Assembly: GCF_029945535.1 (NCBI RefSeq)
Contig: NZ_JAQSCU010000010.1
Location: 567,290-631,289 of the forward strand
Direction of reading: 5' to 3'
Origin: Methylotenera sp.
GTDB lineage: Bacteria; Pseudomonadota; Gammaproteobacteria; Burkholderiales; Methylophilaceae
Length of the DNA stretch: 64,000 bases
The stretch's first letter is position 1. Each line of letters opens with the position of its first letter. This document shows positions 16,307-23,496 of this stretch, piece after piece. The notes beneath the pieces were generated by a model that had not been told where the DNA came from, did no database searches, and saw only the letters and a list, made by a program, of their open reading frames with translations. The position numbers and the translations under genes were made by a program.

Positions 16307-17653
16307 ATGTTCAATCAAAAAGTATTGGTGCGCGCCATTGCGCTTACCTTCCTGCTGCCTGCTGCAGCAAAAGCAAACGATAGCAACGAATTAGAAGCAT
16401 TACGCGCTGAAATTCAGCAAATGAAACAGAGTTATGAGTCGCGTATTCAAACCTTAGAATCACGGTTACAAACGACTGAAACAGTCGCGGGTGAGGCGGG
16501 TAAAAAGGCTGAAGAAGCCTCTGTACAAGCGAGCGCCAGACCAACTGCCAGCAATGCGCTTAATCCTGATATTTCTTTAATCTTATCGGGTACTTATGCT
16601 AACCGTTCTCAAGACTCTAAGTATCACATCACGGGTTTTCAGGCAGGTGGTGAAATTGGACCTGGCACCAAAGGATTTAATTTAGGTGAATCTGAATTGG
16701 GTGTTTATGCCAGTGTAGACCCTAATTTTTATGGCGGCCTTAACTTAGCCTTAGCGCCAGACAATACCATAGGCGTGGAGGAGGCTTTTATACAAACAAC
16801 CACCTTGCCTTACGGCGTCACGCTTAAAGCCGGACGATTCTTTTCCAGCATTGGTTATCTAAATGACCAACATGCTCATACTTGGGATTTTGTAGATAAC
16901 CCATTGGCTTATCAGGCTTTCCTTGGCACTCAGTTTGGTGATGATGGTATACAACTGAAATGGTTAGCACCGACTGATATGTTTCTGGAACTTGGTGCTG
17001 AATATGGTCGTGGACGCATAGCTGATACAGAAGGCCGAGATAAAAATGGTGGCGGCGCTGGTTCAATATTTGCCCATGTAGGGGGTGATTTAGGTATTAA
17101 CAGTAGTTGGCGCGCAGGTTTGTCATATCTAGAGGTTTCACCTAAAGATAGGCAGTCTGACGACTTGGATGCCTCAGCTGCTGAAGTGACCAATAGCTTC
17201 ACAGGCAATAGTAAAGTTTGGCTAGCCGACTTTGTATGGAAATGGGCGCCTAATGGTAATGCAACTAATACCAGCTTTAAGTTGCAGGGTGAATATCTGC
17301 ATCGTAAAGAGAGTGGCGATTTGACTAACGACAGTGGTATTAATAATTACAATGCATCGCAAGATGGCTGGTACTTACAAGGTGTTTATAAATTCTTGCC
17401 ATACTGGCGCGCTGGCTTGCGTTACGACCAATTGAACAGCGGGAGTGTTAATTATGGTGATAACGCAGCTAATCTAGCGAATAGTAGCTACGACCCTAAA
17501 CGCGTCAGTGCCATGTTGGATTTTAGCCCAAGCGAATTCTCACGCATCCGCTTACAGGTCTCTAGCGATAAATCCCGCCAAGAAGCTACCGACAATCAAA
17601 TATTCATCCAGTACCAAATGAGCCTAGGCGCTCATGGCGCACACAAATATTAA
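16307..17653 (+). CDS. Outer-membrane beta-barrel protein of the metal uptake operon
   Basis: 448 residues. A signal peptide ends at AKAN (about residue 24). A coiled coil follows (about 27-60, ELEALRAEIQQMKQSYESRIQTLESRLQ), as in trimeric porins that carry an N-terminal periplasmic helix. The remaining 360 residues alternate as amphipathic strands with Gly/Asn/Asp loops, and the protein closes with a terminal strand ending in aromatic and basic residues (FIQYQMSLGAHGAHKY). It is not TonB-dependent: there is no plug or TonB box. Its place between a CxxC periplasmic protein and a zinc-type binding protein suggests a channel that lets zinc or a zinc complex cross the outer membrane. RBS is GAGG. 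Confidence 0.8.
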   Translation: MFNQKVLVRAIALTFLLPAAAKANDSNELEALRAEIQQMKQSYESRIQTLESRLQTTETVAGEAGKKAEEASVQASARPTASNALNPDISLILSGTYANRSQDSKYHITGFQAGGEIGPGTKGFNLGESELGVYASVDPNFYGGLNLALAPDNTIGVEEAFIQTTTLPYGVTLKAGRFFSSIGYLNDQHAHTWDFVDNPLAYQAFLGTQFGDDGIQLKWLAPTDMFLELGAEYGRGRIADTEGRDKNGGGAGSIFAHVGGDLGINSSWRAGLSYLEVSPKDRQSDDLDASAAEVTNSFTGNSKVWLADFVWKWAPNGNATNTSFKLQGEYLHRKESGDLTNDSGINNYNASQDGWYLQGVYKFLPYWRAGLRYDQLNSGSVNYGDNAANLANSSYDPKRVSAMLDFSPSEFSRIRLQVSSDKSRQEATDNQIFIQYQMSLGAHGAHKY

Positions 17654-17664
17654 GGAGATCTTAG

Positions 17665-18570
17665 ATGAAATATATATTCAAAGCATTATCACTAGCTGTA
17701 TTACTAGCTACAGCACAATCTGCACAAGCTGCACTTAATGTATTTGCCTGCGAGCCAGAGTGGGGTGCGCTTGCGCAAGAGCTTGGTGGCGATAAAGTCA
17801 CTGTATTTACCGCAACTAATGCCCTGCAAGATGTTCACCATATTGAAGCTAAACCTAGCCTAGTTGCGCAGTTGCGCAAGGCTGATTTACTGGTATGTAC
17901 AGGCTCTGAACTGGAGATTGGCTGGCTGCCTGTATTGCTACGTCAAGCAGGCAATACCAATGTATTAGCTGGCAAGGCGGGTAATTTTGAGGCTGCGCAT
18001 TATGTGCGCATGTTAGAAATACCAAGCCGTCTAGACCGTGCGGATGGTGACGTGCATCCAGGTGGCAATCCGCATATTCAAACTGACCCGCGCAATATTT
18101 CTAAAGTGGGTGATGCCTTGTCTCAGCGACTTGCTGAAATCGATGCGCCTAATGCTTTGTTTTACCAAGCTAAGCATAAAGATTTTGCGCAACGCTGGCA
18201 AGATGCAAGCAAGCGTTGGGAAGCTCAGGCAGCACCGCTTAAAGGCATGGCTATCGTCGTGCAGCACAAAGGCTTTCCCTATTTAGAAGATTGGCTGGGC
18301 TTACGTGAAGTAGCAACGCTAGAGCCAAAACCAGGCGTTGAGCCAACCAGTAGCCACCTTAACGAGGTACTTACGCAGTTGGAGCGTCAGCCTGCGAAGA
18401 TGGTGATTAGAGCGGCATACAACAGCGAGCGTCCATCGCAATGGCTATCAGAGAAAGCTAAGATTCCAGCGGTAGCGTTGCCATTTACAGTAGGCGGGTC
18501 AGATCGTGCCAAAGACCTGTTTTCTTTATTTAACGACACCGTGCAACGTCTTTTAGATGCGGCTAAGTAA
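17665..18570 (+). CDS. Zinc/manganese ABC transporter substrate-binding protein (ZnuA-like)
   Basis: 301 residues of the cluster A-I (TroA/ZnuA) binding-protein family. The signal peptide ends at QSAQAA. Metal-ligand candidates are the histidines in QDVHHIEAKPS, H in GNPHIQTDPRN, H in QHKGFPY, and an acidic residue near the C-terminus. It lacks the long His-rich loop of E. coli ZnuA. AGGAG precedes the ATG, 12 bases after the barrel gene, so the two are co-translated. It would hand zinc to the permease encoded next. No ATP-binding subunit is encoded in the cluster. Confidence 0.9.
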   Translation: MKYIFKALSLAVLLATAQSAQAALNVFACEPEWGALAQELGGDKVTVFTATNALQDVHHIEAKPSLVAQLRKADLLVCTGSELEIGWLPVLLRQAGNTNVLAGKAGNFEAAHYVRMLEIPSRLDRADGDVHPGGNPHIQTDPRNISKVGDALSQRLAEIDAPNALFYQAKHKDFAQRWQDASKRWEAQAAPLKGMAIVVQHKGFPYLEDWLGLREVATLEPKPGVEPTSSHLNEVLTQLERQPAKMVIRAAYNSERPSQWLSEKAKIPAVALPFTVGGSDRAKDLFSLFNDTVQRLLDAAK

Positions 18571-18620
18571 AGCTTGATGATTATTTGGATTGCTAATAGA
18601 TTGACCTACGGAGCGTACTA

Positions 18621-19388
18621 ATGAATCTTGATACCTTAAATCTTAATATCCTTGGCCCAGCGTTTTTAGCTGGCTTATTAGTACTGGCAACGCATGTGCC
18701 ACTCGGTCAGCAAGTGCTTAAGCGAGGCATCGTATTTATCGACCTCGCGGTGGCACAAATTGCTGCTTTGGGAGTGATTGCTGCCGATGCCATGGGCTGG
18801 GAGCCGCAAGGTATCAAGGTGCAAATTGCGGCAGTGAGCGCTGCTTTACTGGGCGCGTTACTACTCACTTGGACAGAGAAAAAGTGGCCAGAAGTTCAAG
18901 AGGCATTAATCGGTGTATTTTTTGTGTTGGCAGCCAGTGCAGGCATATTGTTACTGGCTAACAACCCGCACGGCGGCGAGCATTTAAAGGACTTGCTAGC
19001 TGGTCAGATTCTTTGGGTTAGCATGAGCCAGTTATTACCTGTTTCAATACTGTCAGTGCTTATATTAGCCGTATGGTTTGGCTTAAAAGATAAAATGGGT
19101 CGTGCGGGTTTTTATGGTTTGTTTGCTCTAGCTGTCACCGCTTCAGTGCAAATGGTAGGCATCTATTTAGTGTTTTCCAGCTTGATTATTCCAGCACTTG
19201 CTGTACGAAATTGGCCTGAATCCAGAAAAATGATAGGTGCATATTTAATTGGCTCAGCAGCTTATATATTCGGTTTAGCGTTATCAGCTATATTTGATTT
19301 GCCTTCAGGCGCTGTTATTGTTTGGTGTCTGGCGGCGGTGGGCGTGTTAGCTAATGTGTTTATTGTTAAATCTAAAGTCAGTGTTTAA
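18621..19388 (+). CDS. Metal ABC transporter permease (ZnuB-like)
   Basis: 255 residues with about seven to eight membrane helices, typical of the ABC-3 family (ZnuB/MntB/TroC). The conserved sequences QVLKRGIVFIDLAVAQIAALG and VGIYLVFSSLIIPALAVRNW, the latter close to the region that couples to the ATPase, are present. It follows the binding protein by 50 bases with a GGAG site. The operon ends here at a bidirectional terminator, so the energising ATPase must be encoded elsewhere or be shared with another transporter. Confidence 0.88.
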   Translation: MNLDTLNLNILGPAFLAGLLVLATHVPLGQQVLKRGIVFIDLAVAQIAALGVIAADAMGWEPQGIKVQIAAVSAALLGALLLTWTEKKWPEVQEALIGVFFVLAASAGILLLANNPHGGEHLKDLLAGQILWVSMSQLLPVSILSVLILAVWFGLKDKMGRAGFYGLFALAVTASVQMVGIYLVFSSLIIPALAVRNWPESRKMIGAYLIGSAAYIFGLALSAIFDLPSGAVIVWCLAAVGVLANVFIVKSKVSV

Positions 19389-19461
19389 CAGAGCTCTTCG
19401 CACTGGTAATCGGCATTTACGTTGGGTTTATTGATTATTAAGACATCGGTGCTTAATAACT

Positions 19462-19488
19462 AAAACGGGAGCTTTAGCTCCCGTTTTT
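19462..19488. terminator. Bidirectional terminator after the metal permease gene
   Basis: AAAACGGGAGC (19462-19472), loop TTTA, GCTCCCGTTTTT (19477-19488). A perfect stem with flanking A and T tracts between two convergent genes. Confidence 0.93.
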
Positions 19489-19507
19489 CATGCTGAAACT
19501 CTAGTTA

Positions 19508-20122
19508 TTACACCTGATTATTTTTGCGTCTACGAGCCATAAAACCCATTAAACCCAAACCAGCTAGCATCATGCCGTAGGTTTCTGGCTCTGGTACGGC
19601 TGAAACGTTAACATTGTCTAAACTGCCGCCGTAAGAGTCATTCGCACCCAGAGCATCGAACAACAGTTTATCGCTCCCTGTACCTAGCACTTTGAATGAA
19701 TAACTAGCCCAGCTGTTACCAGAACCTAGAGGGCCACCATCACCTTTAAGCGGTGGGCTTGTTAGTAGATCATGGTTCCACCAAACCTTAATTTGATTTG
19801 ATTCAGCTGACACACCCTCACGTGGTGAATAATCAAATGACAAGGTATACCAAGTATCTGCAGACGTGCTAACTATTTGATACATTGAACTATTTTTAGT
19901 AGTATCAAGCTCCACAAAGTTAACGCCATCAGAAGCCGCACCAGCAACATTATTACGTAACTCTATACCTGATCTACCACCAGTCCAGCCAGTTAGGTTG
20001 TCGTAGATATTCCAAGTTCCTGCTGCCTGTGTATCCGACTCAAAAGAACCATTTACTACTAAATTTGCATTTGCCAATGTAGGTAAAAACGCCAATGCCA
20101 ATACTATCGCACTTTTTTTCAT
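19508..20122 (-). CDS. PEP-CTERM sorting domain protein
   Basis: 204 residues. The signal peptide ends at ANAN (about residue 20). The mature part starts LVVNGSFESD and forms a jelly-roll-like module (SMYQIVSTSADTWYTLSFDYSPR) of the kind common in exported PEP-CTERM proteins. The C-terminus is the sorting signal: VPEPETYG, a hydrophobic stretch, then RRRK. Exosortase would cleave there and link or release the protein at the surface. No exosortase gene is in the window, but the EPS-associated MarR regulator at 42.9 kb belongs to the same kind of genome. The partner role of this protein (biofilm or matrix) is inference. Confidence 0.9.
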   Translation of the reverse strand: MKKSAIVLALAFLPTLANANLVVNGSFESDTQAAGTWNIYDNLTGWTGGRSGIELRNNVAGAASDGVNFVELDTTKNSSMYQIVSTSADTWYTLSFDYSPREGVSAESNQIKVWWNHDLLTSPPLKGDGGPLGSGNSWASYSFKVLGTGSDKLLFDALGANDSYGGSLDNVNVSAVPEPETYGMMLAGLGLMGFMARRRKNNQV

Positions 20123-20537
20123 GACTCTCTCCTTAGCTTCATTATTAATGTGGCTGCATTAATCATTGCGGCCTACATTTTTTTATGCGGCTACTTTAGA
20201 TTAGCCGAGAAATCATTATCAACCGACCAGTTTTTAGAACAATAGCCCGAATGGGCTAAGAAAATAATAAATTACACGAGGATTTATATTGTAACTATAT
20301 GTTTTATTGAGGTTATTGTAAATTTATATGGAATTTACAGTTTAAGTTAATGCTAATTTAGAGCATACAGATTCTGATCACTTATTTTACTTAGTAAATT
20401 AGGCTATAGCCTGATTTACTAGCATATACCCCTTGTATTCCCAAGATTAAATACAGACTTCATGTAGTTAAATAAGTGTGTGCTAATTTTAGTCAGTGTA
20501 TTGAATGTGTTGCACAATAATCTTGGGAATGATCGAA
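20123..20537. other. 415-bp AT-rich gap between PEP-CTERM and chemoreceptor genes
   Basis: It holds the divergent promoters of the two flanking genes. I see one small hairpin, TAGCCC (20243-20248), GAAT, GGGCTA (20253-20258), with no T-run on the plus side. I found no flagellar sigma-28 (TAAAGTTT/GCCGATAA) promoter for the chemoreceptor. Nothing else is evident. Confidence 0.5.
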
Positions 20538-23213
20538 ATGAAAATAGCTACACGTATAAAAGTCCTCGCATCCATTGCGGCATTGGGCATTGTTTCTTTA
20601 ATAGCAATGTCTGAATACACGGTTAATCGTGTGTTTGCTGAAGTTAATTACGCAAACTTAAATAGTATTCCCTCCATTTCTAAGTTAGCCGAAGCGAATG
20701 AGTATTTTTTGCGCTTGCGAATTAGCTTGCAGCGCCACGTCATTCTTGATGATGCTAATGAAAAGAAAAGCGAAGAGAAGTCTATAAACTCAAAAAAAGA
20801 AAAAGTTGACGAAGCTATTAGTAGCTACAAGTCGCTCATTTCAGATGAAAAAGACAAGTCTATGTATGACGCAGAGTCTAACAAACTATCTATGTATTAC
20901 CAGGCAATGGCTACAGTCATCGATATTTCAAGCAGCAATGCTCAAAAAATACTCTCGGTAAAGCCAACGGATAAAGTCGCATTACAAAATAGACTGGACA
21001 CTGCACTAAAAAATGCAGATGCTGTCGGTAAAGATGTGACCAAATTAATGGATCAACATGCTGACTACAAGATGCAGCTTGCAAAACAGAATGCAGTTAA
21101 TGCGGTTTCATCTAAAGCTACTGCCCGAACAATCTCTATGATTTTTGGTGCCTTGGTGTTGCTTACGGTGTTAGGTATGGTCGCTTTAACCCTACGTACT
21201 TTAATGCGTCAGTTGGGCGCAGAGCCTAGTGATTTAGCTGAGTTATCAAGTAACTTCGCGCAAGGTGATTTGAACCAGAAAATTGTGGTTCAAGAAAACG
21301 ATAAAACAAGCGTTGCTTACTCTATTAAGTCTTTACAAGATACGCTTCATTCAATAGTCCAGTCTTTCAATCACGTCAGTACGCAGCACGATGCTGGTGA
21401 TATTGATGTTGATGTAGACGTCAGTCGATTTAAAGGTGGTTATGCAGACATGGCTGCGGGTGTGAATAAGATGGTCGCTGGTCATATTGACATGAATAAA
21501 AAAGCCCTTGCTTGTGTGAAGCGTTTTGGCGAAGGTGATTTAACTGCAACACTAGAACAGTTTCCAGGTAAAAAAGCCTTTGTAAACGAAGCCATTGAAC
21601 AAGTGCGCAACAATATTAATGCGTTGGTGACCGATGTAAATGTGCTTTCTGCATCCGCTGTCGCTGGCAAACTCAGTACACGTGCTGACGCAAGTAAGCA
21701 TCAAGGTGATTTCCGCAAAATTGTGCAGGGTCTAAATGATACGTTAGATGCGGTCATTAACCCGCTTAATGTAGCCGCAAGCTATGTAGATAGTATGGCT
21801 AAAGGCAATATACCAGCTCAGATTACTGATACTTATCATGGTGACTTTAATCAATTAAAAGACAATCTTAACCAATGCATTACAGCGGTTAATAGTTTGG
21901 TGAATGATGCAAACACCCTATCTCAAGCTGCTGAGCAAGGCAAACTGTCGACCCGTGCAGACGCAAGTAAACACCAAGGCGACTTCCGCAAGATTATTGA
22001 AGGCGTAAACAACACATTGGATTCAGTGGTAGGGCCGCTCAACGTCACTGCAGATTGCGTAGAGCGCATTTCAAAGGGCGATATTCCAGACAGTATTACT
22101 GCGCACTACAACGGCGACTTTAACAACATTAAAGACAACTTGAACACCTGTATTAGAGCAATCAATAATCTGGTGATTGACGCCAACCTACTAGCAGAAG
22201 CCGCCGCAGATGGACGTGTAACCGTACGTGCTGACGCCACAAAACACCAAGGCGACTTCCGCAAAGTTGTAGAAGGCGTCAACGCCACACTAGAAACCAT
22301 CGTCACCCCAATTATCGCCGTCAAAGAAGCCATCGAAACCATTACCACCGCAGCCAATGAAATTGCCACAGGTAATAACGACCTCTCACAACGCACCGAA
22401 CAACAAGCCTCAAGCCTAGAAGAAACCGCCGCGAGTATGGAACAACTCGCCTCAACCGTTAAAAACAACGCTGAGAACGCCAAACAAGCCAACCAACTAG
22501 CCGCAGCCGCCTCAGGCGTCGCGGTAAAAGGTGGCGAAGTGGTCGGTCAAGTCGTTTCTACCATGAGCGCCATCAACAGCAGCGCTAAAAAGATTGAAGA
22601 TATTATTTCTGTCATTGATGGCATCGCCTTCCAAACCAACATCCTTGCACTCAATGCCGCTGTTGAAGCTGCCCGAGCCGGCGAACAAGGCCGAGGCTTT
22701 GCCGTCGTCGCAGGCGAAGTACGCAACCTCGCGCAACGCTCAGCCAGCGCAGCCAAAGAAATTAAAGAACTCATCTCAGACTCAGTCAGCAAAACCGCCG
22801 AAGGCACAACACAAGTAGAACAAGCTGGTAAAACCATGCAAGAGATCGTCGCCTCAGTACAGAGAGTGACCGACATCATGGGAGAAATCACCGCCGCCTC
22901 AAGTGAGCAAAGTGCAGGCATCGACCAAGTTAACGCAGCAGTCACCAGCATGGACGAAACCACCCAGCAAAATGCCGCCTTAGTAGAACAAGCGGCAGCC
23001 GCAGCTGAAAGCTTAGTAGAACAAGCGATACAACTCGCCGATGTAGTCAGTGTATTCAAGTTGAACAACGGCAGTGGAGCTAATGATAACCGTCGCGCAG
23101 TGAATAGCCCGTTACGCGCCCCAGTCAAAAAAATGCATGCGGTAGCCAGCAGGCCTGCGCCTAAAGCGGTGGCTAAAACGGGTACTAATGATGATGAGTG
23201 GGAAGAGTTTTAA
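20538..23213 (+). CDS. Methyl-accepting chemotaxis protein with multiple HAMP repeats
   Basis: 891 residues from the ATG at 20538 (GGGA upstream); in-frame ATGs at 20505 and 20529 are less likely. Domains: membrane segment 1 (about 8-25), a helical periplasmic sensor of the four-helix-bundle type (about 30-190), membrane segment 2 (about 195-220), a long HAMP-rich part (about 225-590), then the signalling hairpin (about 600-840) with the tip at about residue 695 ([31 protein letters not shown]). The HAMP part contains three copies of a 91-residue module sharing [12 protein letters not shown]. The last residues, DDEWEEF, resemble the NWETF-type pentapeptide that tethers CheR/CheB. The signal sensed is unknown. 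The 3' part of the gene uses codons very unlike the 5' part. Confidence 0.92.
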   Translation: MKIATRIKVLASIAALGIVSLIAMSEYTVNRVFAEVNYANLNSIPSISKLAEANEYFLRLRISLQRHVILDDANEKKSEEKSINSKKEKVDEAISSYKSLISDEKDKSMYDAESNKLSMYYQAMATVIDISSSNAQKILSVKPTDKVALQNRLDTALKNADAVGKDVTKLMDQHADYKMQLAKQNAVNAVSSKATARTISMIFGALVLLTVLGMVALTLRTLMRQLGAEPSDLAELSSNFAQGDLNQKIVVQENDKTSVAYSIKSLQDTLHSIVQSFNHVSTQHDAGDIDVDVDVSRFKGGYADMAAGVNKMVAGHIDMNKKALACVKRFGEGDLTATLEQFPGKKAFVNEAIEQVRNNINALVTDVNVLSASAVAGKLSTRADASKHQGDFRKIVQGLNDTLDAVINPLNVAASYVDSMAKGNIPAQITDTYHGDFNQLKDNLNQCITAVNSLVNDANTLSQAAEQGKLSTRADASKHQGDFRKIIEGVNNTLDSVVGPLNVTADCVERISKGDIPDSITAHYNGDFNNIKDNLNTCIRAINNLVIDANLLAEAAADGRVTVRADATKHQGDFRKVVEGVNATLETIVTPIIAVKEAIETITTAANEIATGNNDLSQRTEQQASSLEETAASMEQLASTVKNNAENAKQANQLAAAASGVAVKGGEVVGQVVSTMSAINSSAKKIEDIISVIDGIAFQTNILALNAAVEAARAGEQGRGFAVVAGEVRNLAQRSASAAKEIKELISDSVSKTAEGTTQVEQAGKTMQEIVASVQRVTDIMGEITAASSEQSAGIDQVNAAVTSMDETTQQNAALVEQAAAAAESLVEQAIQLADVVSVFKLNNGSGANDNRRAVNSPLRAPVKKMHAVASRPAPKAVAKTGTNDDEWEEF
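21672..22265 (+). repeat. Three 273-bp in-frame repeats coding HAMP modules
   Basis: Equivalent positions fall at 21672, 21945 and 22218, an exact 273-bp (91-codon) period. Shared coding includes [TV]RADA(S/T)KHQGDFRK and GDFN..K.NLN.CI.A.N. DNA identity is clear but with many synonymous differences, so the duplications are not recent. Confidence 0.8.
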
Positions 23214-23221
23214 GATACAAG

Positions 23222-23251
23222 CTGGCATGGTGAATGAGTTCGCAATGCCAG
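23222..23251 (+). terminator. Possible weak terminator after the chemoreceptor gene
   Basis: CTGGCAT (23222-23228) pairs with ATGCCAG (23245-23251) across a 16-base loop. The following TGAGTTTGTT is only partly T-rich, so termination is uncertain. Confidence 0.4.
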
Positions 23252-23273
23252 TGAGTTTGTTAGGCAAGACAAA

Positions 23274-23345
23274 TAGGGTGGGTTCAACCCATGCGTCACC
23301 AACCTTGAAATATTGAACCGCGTGGGGTTAAAACCCCAACCTACA
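23274..23345. repeat. REP-like element 2
   Basis: TAGGGTGGGTT with AACCCA forms the first hairpin (from 23274), then comes a linker, then GGGGTTAAAACCCC (23324-23337) followed by AACCTACAA. The right end shares CCTACAA with the other two elements, and the GGGTT...AACCC cores are alike. It lies between the chemoreceptor and GGDEF-EAL genes, within a 283-bp gap that otherwise holds nothing clear. Confidence 0.7.
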
Positions 23346-23496
23346 AAAGCGAGTCAGTGAATTTTTCTAAAGTCTCACTTTGGCCATGATGTCGTATCTA
23401 AATATTATAAATAACTAATTTTCAATGGTAGTTGTTGAGATAGATTAAAGTTAAGCTATCATTTCGTTACAAAATGTAAATGAGTTGTAAGTCAAT

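Noticed and set aside
20204-20211. GCCGAGAA as a flagellar sigma-28 -10 box for the chemoreceptor gene
   Set aside because: No TAAAGTTT-like -35 at the right distance and it is more than 300 bases from the start.
20243-20258. Hairpin TAGCCC-GAAT-GGGCTA as a terminator
   Set aside because: Six-base stem with no T-run on the plus strand and no gene end close enough.
21672-22265. Regular repeats as a CRISPR or satellite array
   Set aside because: Period 273 bp, in frame, coding HAMP modules; no short repeat-spacer pattern.
22547-23128. 193-codon minus-strand frame inside the chemoreceptor gene
   Set aside because: It is a shadow produced by the C-rich codon usage of the real gene; Ser/Ala/Cys-rich with no domain.
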